Shown here in pieces: positions 7,034-14,732 of a stretch of 64,000 nt of DNA. A program made the translations under genes and the position numbers. Source of the DNA: Synechococcus sp. BIOS-E4-1. GTDB lineage: Bacteria; Cyanobacteriota; Cyanobacteriia; PCC-6307; Cyanobiaceae. Every line of letters begins with the position of its first letter. Within the stretch, counting starts at the first letter, position 1. The notes under the pieces were generated by a model. It did no database searches, was not told where the DNA came from, and worked only from the letters and a program-made list of their open reading frames with translations. The DNA is taken from positions 1,571,494-1,635,493 of the forward strand of contig NZ_CP047935.1 in NCBI RefSeq assembly GCF_014279995.1, read 5' to 3'.

Positions 7034-8116
7034 TTATAAGATCTCAGAGAGATTCAATTCCACTGATGCTTCTATATGGCGAAAGATAAAGCATTCGGCC
7101 AACTGTGCTTCCTTGGCGTTCTTGAAGTTAGGTCCACCCAGCTCTGCAAAAGCCTTGATCGGAGCTGATAGACATGCAAGAGAAGCCAGTCGAACATCAC
7201 TATACGCTTCAGAAAAGGAATAATTTTTCACTCCTAATGAAACTAAACGTGAGTGCCAGTGTGAAACAAGATCCTTAAAGTGGCCGTGCCTTTCAGCGGG
7301 GGGCTCGCTACCAAGAATTAAAAAAGCGACGTCTATTGCAGCAGCACTAATGGTGACTGTCTGCCAATCAATGATGAGAATACTAGGATTATTCTGATCA
7401 TTGTTGTCGATCAATAAGTTGTCTGCTCTCAGATCTCCATGGACGATTGTCCGTGGACATTTTTGGAGTCGACTAAAAATCTCATCATGACGCATGACAT
7501 ATTCATCTAACAAGGTTACTGCTTCTTGTCCAATCCGTAGCCCGTAACATTCTTTGAGGTTTGTCCACAAAGGTTGAGGATCCACACGAAACCAGAAGTC
7601 ATCGGTTGGAAGCCATGGGTAAGAATATTGATCGCAAGCCTGCCAGCAATCAGCATGCACAGAAGCAATACTTGAAAGTGATGCTTTTACTCCCTGATTA
7701 TTTAGCCCATAAACCTGATCACCATTTTTCATGTATGATAGATCCTCCATTAGAATCCAACCCTTTCCACCCTGCGAATACGAAGCGAAGATTTTGGGCA
7801 ATCGACCGTATATATGGGGGCTGATATGCCTATAAAATCCACTCTCTCTGTCGAAAGCCTTTAATCTTTCTCCAACTGAAAAAAACTCTGGTCGGTTTGT
7901 ATGTATTTTTAGAATGATAGATTCGGGCAAGCCTTCATTCTCTTCTGAATATCTTGGAATAATGCGAAAAATCCTAGAAAGAAACCCTGTAGACTCGCCA
8001 ATAGGCTCGAGTTTAAGATTAAGAATCACCTGATGATTAATAAAGCCTGACTTACGTAATACTGCTGTTAGCCATGAAGAAGTAATATTCAAGGGATTTT
8101 CAATTATTTGATTCAT
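7034..8116 (-). CDS. APH/ecdysteroid-kinase-like phosphotransferase
   Basis: This 360-residue protein has the aminoglycoside-phosphotransferase fold pattern: LKIHTNRPEFFSV near the N-lobe lysine, WILMEDLS at the hinge, the catalytic IVHGDLRADNLLID, and ILIIDWQTV as the metal-binding Asp. The order and long N-lobe resemble the ecdysteroid kinase-like/CHK group more than resistance kinases. The substrate is unknown; small alcohols or amino-sugars are usual. The gene is visibly richer in A+T than the core genes and stands alone between tRNA-Pro and a strip of pseudogenes, so it is probably an acquired cargo gene. Confidence 0.8.
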   Translation of the reverse strand: MNQIIENPLNITSSWLTAVLRKSGFINHQVILNLKLEPIGESTGFLSRIFRIIPRYSEENEGLPESIILKIHTNRPEFFSVGERLKAFDRESGFYRHISPHIYGRLPKIFASYSQGGKGWILMEDLSYMKNGDQVYGLNNQGVKASLSSIASVHADCWQACDQYSYPWLPTDDFWFRVDPQPLWTNLKECYGLRIGQEAVTLLDEYVMRHDEIFSRLQKCPRTIVHGDLRADNLLIDNNDQNNPSILIIDWQTVTISAAAIDVAFLILGSEPPAERHGHFKDLVSHWHSRLVSLGVKNYSFSEAYSDVRLASLACLSAPIKAFAELGGPNFKNAKEAQLAECFIFRHIEASVELNLSEIL

Positions 8117-8247
8117 GCTGCTGATGTATAAAATGTATAAACTTCAATTTTAAAACGGAACCATGATTTTTGGTAAAAACTGCTTATCTTGAATTTTTAG
8201 AGGTCTAAGTTATAATAATCCACTGTTCTATCGAGAGTGATAGGGCT

Positions 8248-8665
8248 TTGACGATTGCAAACAGCGCCATCGACGCAAGGTCAATTCGGCTACCGGGGAA
8301 AGTTATCGGAATGCAAGCCATCGTCAACGATCTGCTTGAGCGAACCAATGCCATGGCAGAAAGCTGCAAAGACTGGTGAACAGCTACAGCAGCAGTCACT
8401 GGCACTGCTGAAAAACAATTAAGAGCAGATCAACGGAAGTTTTGAGACGTATCGCCTAGCTCTGGCAGACCTGCAGCAGCAAACCAACGATGCAAGCCGT
8501 TCAGTCGGTGCTTTGAACACTGCTGCTCAGAGCAACCGAGAGCTGATCAAAAAAGCAGTCAACATCACAGAACAGGCGATCCGCATCGCTGGTCTAGAGG
8601 CAAAGAAGGCAGTCGCCGAGGTCATGGAAGACCTGCTCAGTAGCCTTTTTTGGCCCTGGAAGTGA
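8248..8665 (+). pseudogene. Broken coiled-coil protein gene
   Basis: The + strand frame starts near TTG 8248 and gives IVNDLLERTNAMAE. It then shifts within an A run near 8360 to KAAKTGEQLQQQSLALLKNN, meets TAA at 8420-8422, and continues in the same frame as EQINGSFETYRLALADLQQQ to FWPWK at TGA 8663. The heptad-rich, Gln-rich sequence suggests a phage structural or coiled-coil protein. It has at least two lesions. The family is unknown. Confidence 0.6.
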
Positions 8666-9019
8666 TGGGCATCAGTGAGCAACAGCAGGCGCTGCAGTTG
8701 AACACCGATGGGGTTGACCCCAACCGAGGCGTCTACTTGACCCGTGATATCTGCGCCGGGTGAATGACATCCACAGCGGCAAGTGCAACGCCAGAGGTGC
8801 CGACATTGAGCGACCGCTGCTTTGACCTTCAATGCACAAGAGCTACATCAACCCGATATTGGGGATTAGTGGCATGACTGAGGAGTCGGCCCGTGAGGAA
8901 GTGACTGGGGATTCCTGCAAGCCAAACGGTTCACCGGTGCTCGGGCGTCCTGGTGGATCGGGCTGCCGCTGAACGAGTATTGGCCGGAGTTGCTAGTTGA
9001 TTGCAGCCTTGATTACTAA
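8665..9019 (+). pseudogene. Broken small genes at the right island edge
   Basis: An ATG overlapping the previous TGA gives MGISEQQQALQLNTDGVDP, which reaches a stop at 8761, while another frame continues it as VNDIHSGKCNARGADIERPL. A following piece (MHKSYINPILGISGMTEES) also shifts frame near 8910 to give LQAKRFTGARASWWIGLPLN, ending at TAA 9017-9019. These look like two or three small phage-type genes decayed by frameshifts. They end 30 bases before element R3. Confidence 0.5.
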
Positions 9020-9048
9020 GCAAGCCCTGACTATCTCTGCTCAACTGT

Positions 9049-9103
9049 GCTCAATCGTGCCAGGCATTGAAGGCTGATTTGTGGGATTATTGGCGAGATT
9101 GAA
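9049..9103 (-). repeat. procA intergenic element, copy R3, at the right island edge
   Basis: Its reverse complement matches R1 (473-527) at 54 of 55 positions. It follows the terminator of precursor 5, where a further precursor would be expected, but the next sequence on that side is island DNA. R1 and R3 therefore form a long inverted repeat about 8.5 kb apart. Confidence 0.85.
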
Positions 9104-9110
9104 AAAATAA

Positions 9111-9134
9111 GAAGCCCCTGCAGTTGCAGGGGTT
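9111..9134 (-). terminator. Terminator of precursor 5
   Basis: On the - strand, ACCCCTGCAACTGCAGGGGC forms a strong hairpin followed by the T-rich TTCTTATTTTTTC. It lies about 70 bases after the stop of precursor 5. Confidence 0.75.
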
Positions 9135-9203
9135 TTGTGGGCGTAGGCTACATTGTAATAAAGGCACGATAAATAATATTAAAAATCAGGTAATAAGGCT
9201 TTT

Positions 9204-9443
9204 TTAGCACAAAGTCTGGTGGTGCTCGTCTGTGCAGCAGCCATAAAATGACCCGCCAGCAGCTGTACCTTCCAACTCCTCGTCTGAAATCTTGGTCCGA
9301 ACTTCATCAGCAGAAATACTAAACCCAGCCTCTTTCGCAATTGCAACTACTGCATCAGGATTAGCAGCTGCTTTAAGTTTCTCTTGCAAACTGTCGTCTC
9401 CCTGAACCTTCTCAATAAAGGCTTTCAACTGCTCTTCTGGCAT
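9204..9443 (-). CDS. procA: Prochlorosin-type lanthipeptide precursor 5
   Basis: This 79-residue precursor has a Nif11-type leader at residues 1-64, with AIAKEAGFSISADEV and ending EGTAAGG. The core at 65-79 (SFYGCCTDEHHQTLC) has Cys69, Cys70 and Cys79 with Ser65, Thr71 and Thr77. The spacing allows a small ring at Ser65-Cys69 and a C-terminal ring ending at Cys79, though ring pattern cannot be read from sequence. Its leader is closest to that of precursor 6. It has its own promoter and terminator. Confidence 0.92.
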   Translation of the reverse strand: MPEEQLKAFIEKVQGDDSLQEKLKAAANPDAVVAIAKEAGFSISADEVRTKISDEELEGTAAGGSFYGCCTDEHHQTLC

Positions 9444-9459
9444 GGGTATCAGGAGTCTT

Positions 9460-9490
9460 TAATGGTTATAGCAATGGTCTACTGCAGCGT
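9460..9490 (-). promoter_or_regulatory. Conserved promoter box of precursor 5
   Basis: On the - strand CTGCAGTAGACCATTGCTAT then AACCATTAAAGACTCC matches the boxes before precursors 2 and 3. TATAAC lies about 20 bases before the ATG. A similar TTGCTATAACCGTTAAAGAC precedes precursor 6 (about 9890-9910). Confidence 0.5.
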
Positions 9491-9510
9491 CTTAAGTTAA
9501 TACTTAATGT

Positions 9511-9566
9511 GCTCAATCGTGCCAGGTATTGAAGGCTGATTTGTGGGCTGTTTGGAGTGATTGTAG
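9511..9566 (-). repeat. procA intergenic element, copy R4
   Basis: The reverse complement carries AATACCTGGCACGATTGAGC and CCCACAAATCAGCCTTC as in R1; the distal part differs. It lies between the end of precursor 6 and the promoter of precursor 5. Confidence 0.75.
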
Positions 9567-9620
9567 AAATAAAAAATACCTGAGGTCGTAGGGGTTTTGG
9601 TTGGCTTACCCTGCCCGTCT

Positions 9621-9878
9621 TCAGTGTTGGGTACAGCATCGCAGACCAGTGTATTGGCACTTCGTATCGCACCACTCGTAAGAAGTAATACCACCAGCGG
9701 CGCTTTCCATCTCCTCATCTGTCAGTTCTGATCGAATCTCTTCAGCAGTAATTACAAAACCAGCATCCTTAGCAATAGTCACTACTGCATCGGGGTCTGC
9801 TGCGGCTTTGAGCTTCTCCTGAAGGCTGGTGTCGCCTTGAACCTTCTCCATAAAGGCTTTGAGTTGCTCTTCTGACAT
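9621..9878 (-). CDS. procA: Prochlorosin-type lanthipeptide precursor 6, four-cysteine core
   Basis: This 85-residue precursor has a leader at residues 1-63, ending EEMESAAGG. The core at 64-85 has four Cys (70, 74, 81, 82) and five acceptors (Thr65, Ser66, Thr72, Thr77, Thr83), the richest core in the array; three or four rings are conceivable. The leader is nearly that of precursor 5, while the core is unrelated. This is the usual picture for prochlorosins, where one enzyme modifies many cores. Confidence 0.92.
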   Translation of the reverse strand: MSEEQLKAFMEKVQGDTSLQEKLKAAADPDAVVTIAKDAGFVITAEEIRSELTDEEMESAAGGITSYEWCDTKCQYTGLRCCTQH

Positions 9879-9947
9879 GGGTTTCAGGAGTCTTTAACGG
9901 TTATAGCAACAACAACATGAAGTGTCTTTGGCTAACAATTACTGCAG

Positions 9948-10000
9948 TCAATCGTGCCAGGTATTGAATGCTGATTGATGGTCTTTTTGGGGTAATTGAA
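9948..10000 (-). repeat. procA intergenic element, copy R5
   Basis: This diverged copy (reverse strand TCAATACCTGGCACGATTGAC) lies between precursors 7 and 6. Its position relative to the terminator and the next promoter is the same as in R1 and R4. Confidence 0.65.
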
Positions 10001-10002
10001 GA

Positions 10003-10038
10003 AATAAAAACTCCCTTGAGGCGGCAGGGGCTTTTGAA
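10003..10038 (-). terminator. Terminator of precursor 7
   Basis: On the - strand, an AGCCCCTGCCGCCTCAAGGG hairpin-like sequence is followed by AGTTTTTATTTC. It lies about 50 bases after the stop of precursor 7 and immediately before R5. Confidence 0.5.
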
Positions 10039-10084
10039 GGAGTAACTTAGAGAGTGTCAGTACATAAATCCGTCACTATTTACA

Positions 10085-10360
10085 CTATAAATCTGACAGC
10101 GTATCGGGGCAGCAATACACAGAAAAGCAAGCGACGCTGTCGCTTTTCAGAGAGTCACCTACCCCAGCCGCACGTTCCAGCTCTGCGTTTGAAAGTTCTG
10201 ATTGCTGAGCGTTCTTCAAGTCGTCAGCAGAGATACTAAAACCAGCCTCTTTTGCAATCGCACAAACTCCATCAGAATTAGCAGCTGCTTTGAGCTTCTC
10301 CTGAAGGCTGGCGTCGCTTGTGAACTTTTCCAGGAATGCCTTAAGTTTTTCTTCTGACAT
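10085..10360 (-). CDS. procA: Prochlorosin-type lanthipeptide precursor 7, altered GG site
   Basis: This 91-residue precursor starts MSEEKLKAFLEKFTSDASLQ and has the Nif11 leader pattern. The double glycine is replaced by AAGVG (residues 64-68), and the leader has its own Cys33. The likely core, about 69-91, has Cys78, Cys83 and Cys84 and several Ser/Thr (70, 73, 75, 80, 87, 89). If the leader protease needs GG or GA, cleavage may be shifted or poor. It is the outermost gene of the right group. Confidence 0.88.
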   Translation of the reverse strand: MSEEKLKAFLEKFTSDASLQEKLKAAANSDGVCAIAKEAGFSISADDLKNAQQSELSNAELERAAGVGDSLKSDSVACFSVYCCPDTLSDL

Positions 10361-10909
10361 GAGATAGCCGCAAATACCGCAGTCACAGCACTGTTCTACT
10401 GCAGATTCTTTGGTTTGTAATTTCTGTTCTTATTTGTGCCAGCTATTGCAAGACGATTTAGGCTGTTATTTGAACCAATAAAGAAACAAAAAGCCCGCGC
10501 CATCTTAGCGAGGATTTGATTGTTAGACCTAGATGAATTCACTGCATCGACAGTATTCATCAATCCACTCTTATGCCCTCCAGGAATCGATGATCATTCC
10601 TCTTGAGATAGGTCGACCATTTTCATATGTTGGCTTTTAGCGTTTCCTGCCAGGTTTCTCTGTATCCCGCATCAGCGGCAGGTTTTGCTGCATCTTCTGG
10701 ATAAAAGGGCTTTAACTACTCGCCCTTTGCATGAGTTGTTTGCTTTTTATCAGAATTCAAGAAAAGCCTGATTTTGCTTCTGCCTGATTGATTTCCTCAA
10801 CTCCAGGAGCATCGTGATTGAGTGAAGTGCAATCAAATTGGTTTTGCTAAACGACTCAAATTCTTCATCTGGTCTCCAGGTCTAGTTTTTTTCCATTGAT
10901 GGATACGAT
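10361..10909. other. Gene-free spacer with degenerate element R6
   Basis: The part next to precursor 7 carries a CTGCAGTAGAACAGTGCTGTGA-like promoter box on the - strand (about 10375-10400) and a weak copy of the intergenic element at 10432-10495 (GTGCCAGCTATTGCAAGACG). I see no gene, RNA or clear repeat in the rest up to 10909. This is where the array meets the core genome. Confidence 0.5.
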
Positions 10910-11299
10910 TTAACTTGTACTTCTTGGAGTTTTGAGATGTCGATCCAGCAGTTCAGGAAGACGCTCAAAAAGATCCGGTTTGAAAACGTAGTCAACCGCA
11001 CCATTGTCCATTGATTCCTGCCGCTTGACATCGTCATTGAATGCTGTGACGACAAGGATCGGAACATTTTCTGTGCGCTTGTTTAGCTGTCGCAGACAAG
11101 TCAGCCCATCCATAACCGGCATCATCAGATCGATGAGGATCAGGTCAATCTCTTCTGCCTCCACGCACTCGAGTAATTCCTGACCGCTGCTGAAAGCGAC
11201 AGGGAGTACACCTTCATCCAGCAACTCTTCCGCGATCAGACTGCGAAGCCGCGGATCATCATCGACAAAAGCGACCCGTGGTTTTTCATCCATGGTCAA
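10910..11299 (-). CDS. Single-domain response regulator (receiver only)
   Basis: This 129-residue CheY-like receiver has no output domain. The acidic triad is DDD at residues 13-15, the phospho-acceptor is Asp57 (LILIDLMMP), and the switch Thr (VVTAF) and conserved Lys (YVFKPD) are present, so it should be phosphorylatable. No histidine kinase lies nearby. It is separated from the prochlorosin array by a 549-base spacer, and nothing in the sequence links the two. A start at the second Met (MDEKPRV) is equally possible. Confidence 0.88.
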   Translation of the reverse strand: MTMDEKPRVAFVDDDPRLRSLIAEELLDEGVLPVAFSSGQELLECVEAEEIDLILIDLMMPVMDGLTCLRQLNKRTENVPILVVTAFNDDVKRQESMDNGAVDYVFKPDLFERLPELLDRHLKTPRSTS

Positions 11300-11350
11300 C
11301 TCTGGTCAGATGTCCCAATCATCACTTGGGTCCCAGCGGTGATGGTGAAG

Positions 11351-11422
11351 TGGGTCGCCTGAGATTCGAACTCAGGACCAATCGGTTAAAAGCCGAGTGC
11401 TCTACCGCTGAGCTAGCGACCC
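11351..11422 (-). tRNA. tRNA-Lys (anticodon TTT)
   Basis: This is a 72-base tRNA on the - strand. The acceptor stem is GGGTCGC/GCGACCC, the anticodon loop is CTTTTAA, and the T arm is GAGTTCGAATCTC. No CCA is encoded. It lies 51 bases upstream of the receiver gene on the same strand. Confidence 0.95.
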
Positions 11423-11619
11423 TCACTTGAGCCGGAACAACCGATCCGGAACAGGCTGTGCCCTCAAGCACCCAAGAAAAATATCACCCTGACCCACCGT
11501 CGTCCACGAGCTCTCCAGAATGGAGGTCCGCTTGAATTGGCTTGATGATTTGATCTGATCTGGTCAGGCGTTGATCCCAACCGCTTGAATCGGCATTCCG
11601 AGTTCAGGACTGTGAGCTG

Positions 11620-12153
11620 ATGAATGGTTCGCCCAATCCAGAGCCGTTGAACATCGGTTCTCCAAGGATTGATCCTCAGGCCTGGGTTGCAGATAGTGCT
11701 GTTGTGATGGGAGATGTCGAGATCGCTGCAGGTGCAAGCCTTTGGCCGACTGCCGTGGCAAGGGGTGACATGTCAGCCATCGTGATCGGACCAGGCAGCA
11801 ATGTTCAGGATGGTGCCGTTCTTCACGGTGATCCTGGATCGCCGGTGTTGATCGGATCCGATGTCACGATCGGCCATCGCGCAGTGGTTCATGGAGCCAC
11901 CCTCGAAGACGGTTGTCTGGTTGGGATCGGAGCGATCGTTCTCAACGGTGTCACCGTTGGGGCAGGCGCGCTGGTTGCCGCCGGTGCAGTTGTGACACGT
12001 GATGTTCCACCCCGCAGCCTGGTAGCGGGTGTGCCCGCTCAGGTGAAGCGCGAACAGAGCGATTCAGCAGTGCTTGAACAGAAACAGCACGCAGTCCACT
12101 ACGCCCATCTGGCTGCCAATTGGGCTGAATTGCTGCAAAACCAAACGGACTGA
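11620..12153 (+). CDS. Gamma-carbonic-anhydrase-like hexapeptide protein (YrdA family)
   Basis: This 177-residue protein consists of left-handed beta-helix hexapeptide repeats (IGPGSNVQDGAVLHGD onward) and a C-terminal helix. The three metal-binding histidines of gamma carbonic anhydrases are present (His69 in VLHGD, His86 and His91 in IGHRAVVHG), with Arg48 and Asp50. The family binds zinc or iron; not all members hydrate CO2, so activity is uncertain. psbY follows 60 bases downstream. Confidence 0.88.
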   Translation: MNGSPNPEPLNIGSPRIDPQAWVADSAVVMGDVEIAAGASLWPTAVARGDMSAIVIGPGSNVQDGAVLHGDPGSPVLIGSDVTIGHRAVVHGATLEDGCLVGIGAIVLNGVTVGAGALVAAGAVVTRDVPPRSLVAGVPAQVKREQSDSAVLEQKQHAVHYAHLAANWAELLQNQTD

Positions 12154-12213
12154 CGCTTTCGATCCTTCGTTGCTCATGCATTCATTAGGATCTGCCGACC
12201 ATCCCTAGAAACC

Positions 12214-12336
12214 ATGGACCTTCGCGTCGTCATCGTGGCAGCTCCAATCCTGATTGCCCTGGGCTGGGCTGGATACAACATCAGCCGAGCTGCCATCGGT
12301 CAACTGCAAATGATGCTCAAGCGCGGAGAAGTCTGA
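12214..12336 (+). CDS. psbY: Photosystem II protein Y
   Basis: This 40-residue single-span membrane protein starts [19 protein letters not shown], followed by [10 protein letters not shown] and a basic tail. The arrangement (short N-terminus, one helix, an N-I-x-x-A-A-x-x-Q stretch) fits PsbY, a peripheral subunit near cytochrome b559 in the thylakoid membrane. The identification is from recalled family pattern. Confidence 0.8.
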   Translation: MDLRVVIVAAPILIALGWAGYNISRAAIGQLQMMLKRGEV

Positions 12337-12393
12337 CCCTTTTGCTCACTTCTGTACCGATCGATAGGGTTGAGATCGGTTGATTGATCATTC

Positions 12394-13770
12394 TTGAGCG
12401 TCGGACCCGTCGTTGTCATTGGAGCCGGTTTGGCCGGTACCGAAGCTGCTTGGCAGGTTGCGCAAGCGGGGGTGCCGGTCCATCTGATCGAAATGCGCCC
12501 GCTTAGAAGATCTCCAGCTCATCACAGCAGTGAATTTGCTGAGCTTGTCTGCAGCAACAGCTTTGGGGCTCTCAGCAGTGATCGCGCAGCTGGTTTGCTG
12601 CAGGAGGAACTGCGTCGACTGGGATCATTGGTGATCCGAACCGCGGATGCTCATGCAGTGCCGGCAGGTGGTGCATTGGCTGTTGATCGCGGACGATACA
12701 GCGCCGCTTTGACAGAGATCCTTCAGCGGCATCCTCTGGTCACGATCGAACGTCGTGAACAGATGGATCTGCCTGACGCAGATCAAATCACGGTCCTGGC
12801 GACAGGCCCGCTGACCAGCGATGCACTGGCCAATCACCTTCGCGCCTTCACAGGCCGTGATGACTGTCACTTCTTTGATGCTGCAAGTCCGATCGTCGAT
12901 GGTGAAACCATTGATATGAAAAAGGCTTTCCGAGCCAGCCGTTACGACAAGGGCGACGCTGATTACATCAACTGCCCGATGGATCAGCCTCGCTATAAAG
13001 ACTTTCTGGGAGCGCTGCTGAGCGCCGAACAGGCTGAGCTGAAGGACTTCGAAAAAAACAGCGCCACTTTTTTTGAAGGGTGCTTACCGATCGAGGAACT
13101 TGCACGCCGTGGTGAAGACACCATGCGCTATGGACCGCTGAAGCCGATTGGTCTCTGGGATCCACGCTGGGGTGATGTCAACGATCGGGATGTGCGACGT
13201 GCCAGACGCGCCCATGCCGTTGTCCAACTGCGTCAGGAGGACAGAGACGGCCGCCTCTGGAATCTGGTTGGCTTCCAGACAAATCTCAAATGGGGCGAAC
13301 AGAAACGGGTCCTGCGCATGATTCCAGGTCTTGAACAAGCTGAGTTCGTGCGCTTCGGCGTGATGCATCGCAACACCTTTCTCGAGGCCCCTGAGCTGTT
13401 GCACCCCACGCTTCAGTTCCGAACGCGTGAACGTCTTCTCGCCGCTGGGCAGATCACGGGTACCGAGGGGTATGCCGCTGCAGTTGCGGGTGGCTGGCTT
13501 GCTGGCACCAATGCAGCTCGCCTGGCTCTAGGACAATCAACGTTCGATCTGCCTCCCACGACCATGATTGGAGCGCTCACCCATTTCGTCAGTGAGGCCC
13601 CATCGGGCAAATTTCAGCCGATGCCTCCAAACTTTGGTTTGTTGCCTGCTCTGCCTGAAAGGATCAGAGACAAACGCCGTCGCTATGGCGCTTACAGGGA
13701 CAGAGCACTGAATGATTTGCTGCTAGCAACACAGAAGCAGGAGTCTGTTGATGTCGCCTGTCCTGCCTGA
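12394..13770 (+). CDS. trmFO: tRNA (uracil-5-)-methyltransferase TrmFO
   Basis: This 458-residue flavoprotein makes 5-methyluridine at position 54 of tRNA using methylenetetrahydrofolate and FADH2. The N-terminal dinucleotide-binding motif is [18 protein letters not shown], followed by the family blocks [23 protein letters not shown] and [16 protein letters not shown], then [13 protein letters not shown]. It is full length. The start is TTG at 12394. Its stop lies inside the next gene's start region, so the two are coupled. Confidence 0.95.
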   Translation: MSVGPVVVIGAGLAGTEAAWQVAQAGVPVHLIEMRPLRRSPAHHSSEFAELVCSNSFGALSSDRAAGLLQEELRRLGSLVIRTADAHAVPAGGALAVDRGRYSAALTEILQRHPLVTIERREQMDLPDADQITVLATGPLTSDALANHLRAFTGRDDCHFFDAASPIVDGETIDMKKAFRASRYDKGDADYINCPMDQPRYKDFLGALLSAEQAELKDFEKNSATFFEGCLPIEELARRGEDTMRYGPLKPIGLWDPRWGDVNDRDVRRARRAHAVVQLRQEDRDGRLWNLVGFQTNLKWGEQKRVLRMIPGLEQAEFVRFGVMHRNTFLEAPELLHPTLQFRTRERLLAAGQITGTEGYAAAVAGGWLAGTNAARLALGQSTFDLPPTTMIGALTHFVSEAPSGKFQPMPPNFGLLPALPERIRDKRRRYGAYRDRALNDLLLATQKQESVDVACPA

Positions 13771-14704
13771 AGACCGGCTGATTGAGCGCCGATCGCTGAA
13801 GATCGGTGTTTATGCCAGCGCCCTGATGGCGGTGGCAGGTGTCTGCGTTCACTTGATTTCAGGCTCATACGCTTTATTGCTGGATGGCCTCTATTCAGCG
13901 GTGATGGTGGGTTCTGGCCTTGTGGCCGCAAGGATCAGTCGCAACGTCGTGCGACCGCCAGATCGCGCCTATCCCTTCGGCTACGACGGACAGGAAGCGT
14001 TGTACGTGCTCTTTCGTTCTCTGCTGCTGATGGGGGTGCTTTCTTTTGCTGCGATTTCAGCTCTCAGCACCGTGATTGATTACGCCTACGGAGTTCCCGT
14101 GAGCTCCGTTCGCCTCGGGCCTGTCGCGTGGTATTCGATTGCCATGGTGGCCACATGCTGGGGGCTGGCCTGGCGCCATCATCACGACTGGTGCCGGACA
14201 GGGCGTCACTCCCAGATCCTGCTCACCGAAGCCAAGGCAGCACGGCTTGATGGACTGATTAGTGGTCTGACTGGTCTGGCATTGCTCGGGGCACCGTTGC
14301 TCAATGGCACGATGCTGTCCGATCTGATTCCGGTCACCGACTCGTTACTGGTGCTGGTGGTGAGTCTTTTGGTGTTGCGCGAGCCCTTACAGGGCTTTCT
14401 GATCGCTCTGGGACAGGCAGCTGGTGCCTCGGCCGAGACCGATCTGATCCGCAGCACCCGGCTCGCCCTGGAGGATCTGCTGGCAGGTCTGTCTTGCTGG
14501 CTTCTTGATCTCACGGTTTATCAGGTCGGTCGGACGGCCTTTGTGGTCGTTTATTTGAATCCAAGTCAACCGATGGACGGAGGCTCCATCGACCTGATCC
14601 GTGATCGCATCCAGCAGCGATGTCAGTCCCTGCTCAACTGTCCTGTTCGCACCGAAGTGATTCTGACCGCAACTCCACCCTTCGCTGCAGCCGGTGTTTC
14701 CTAG
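13751..14704 (+). CDS. Cation diffusion facilitator-like membrane protein
   Basis: This protein of about 317 residues has six hydrophobic segments in a CDF layout, beginning [27 protein letters not shown]; the D in LLLDGLYS and the H/D in ARLDGLISG match metal-site helices 2 and 5 only in part. The substrate, perhaps a divalent metal, is unknown. The ATG at 13751 lies 20 bases before the stop of trmFO. crtH follows 28 bases after its end. Confidence 0.75.
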   Translation: MSPVLPEDRLIERRSLKIGVYASALMAVAGVCVHLISGSYALLLDGLYSAVMVGSGLVAARISRNVVRPPDRAYPFGYDGQEALYVLFRSLLLMGVLSFAAISALSTVIDYAYGVPVSSVRLGPVAWYSIAMVATCWGLAWRHHHDWCRTGRHSQILLTEAKAARLDGLISGLTGLALLGAPLLNGTMLSDLIPVTDSLLVLVVSLLVLREPLQGFLIALGQAAGASAETDLIRSTRLALEDLLAGLSCWLLDLTVYQVGRTAFVVVYLNPSQPMDGGSIDLIRDRIQQRCQSLLNCPVRTEVILTATPPFAAAGVS

Positions 14705-14732
14705 GGTCTAAGGCTGCAGCAATTTCTGAGGT

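Noticed and set aside
473-10000. The procA elements as a CRISPR array
   Set aside because: Copies are not regularly spaced, differ in sequence and orientation, and whole genes lie between them; no cas genes are present.
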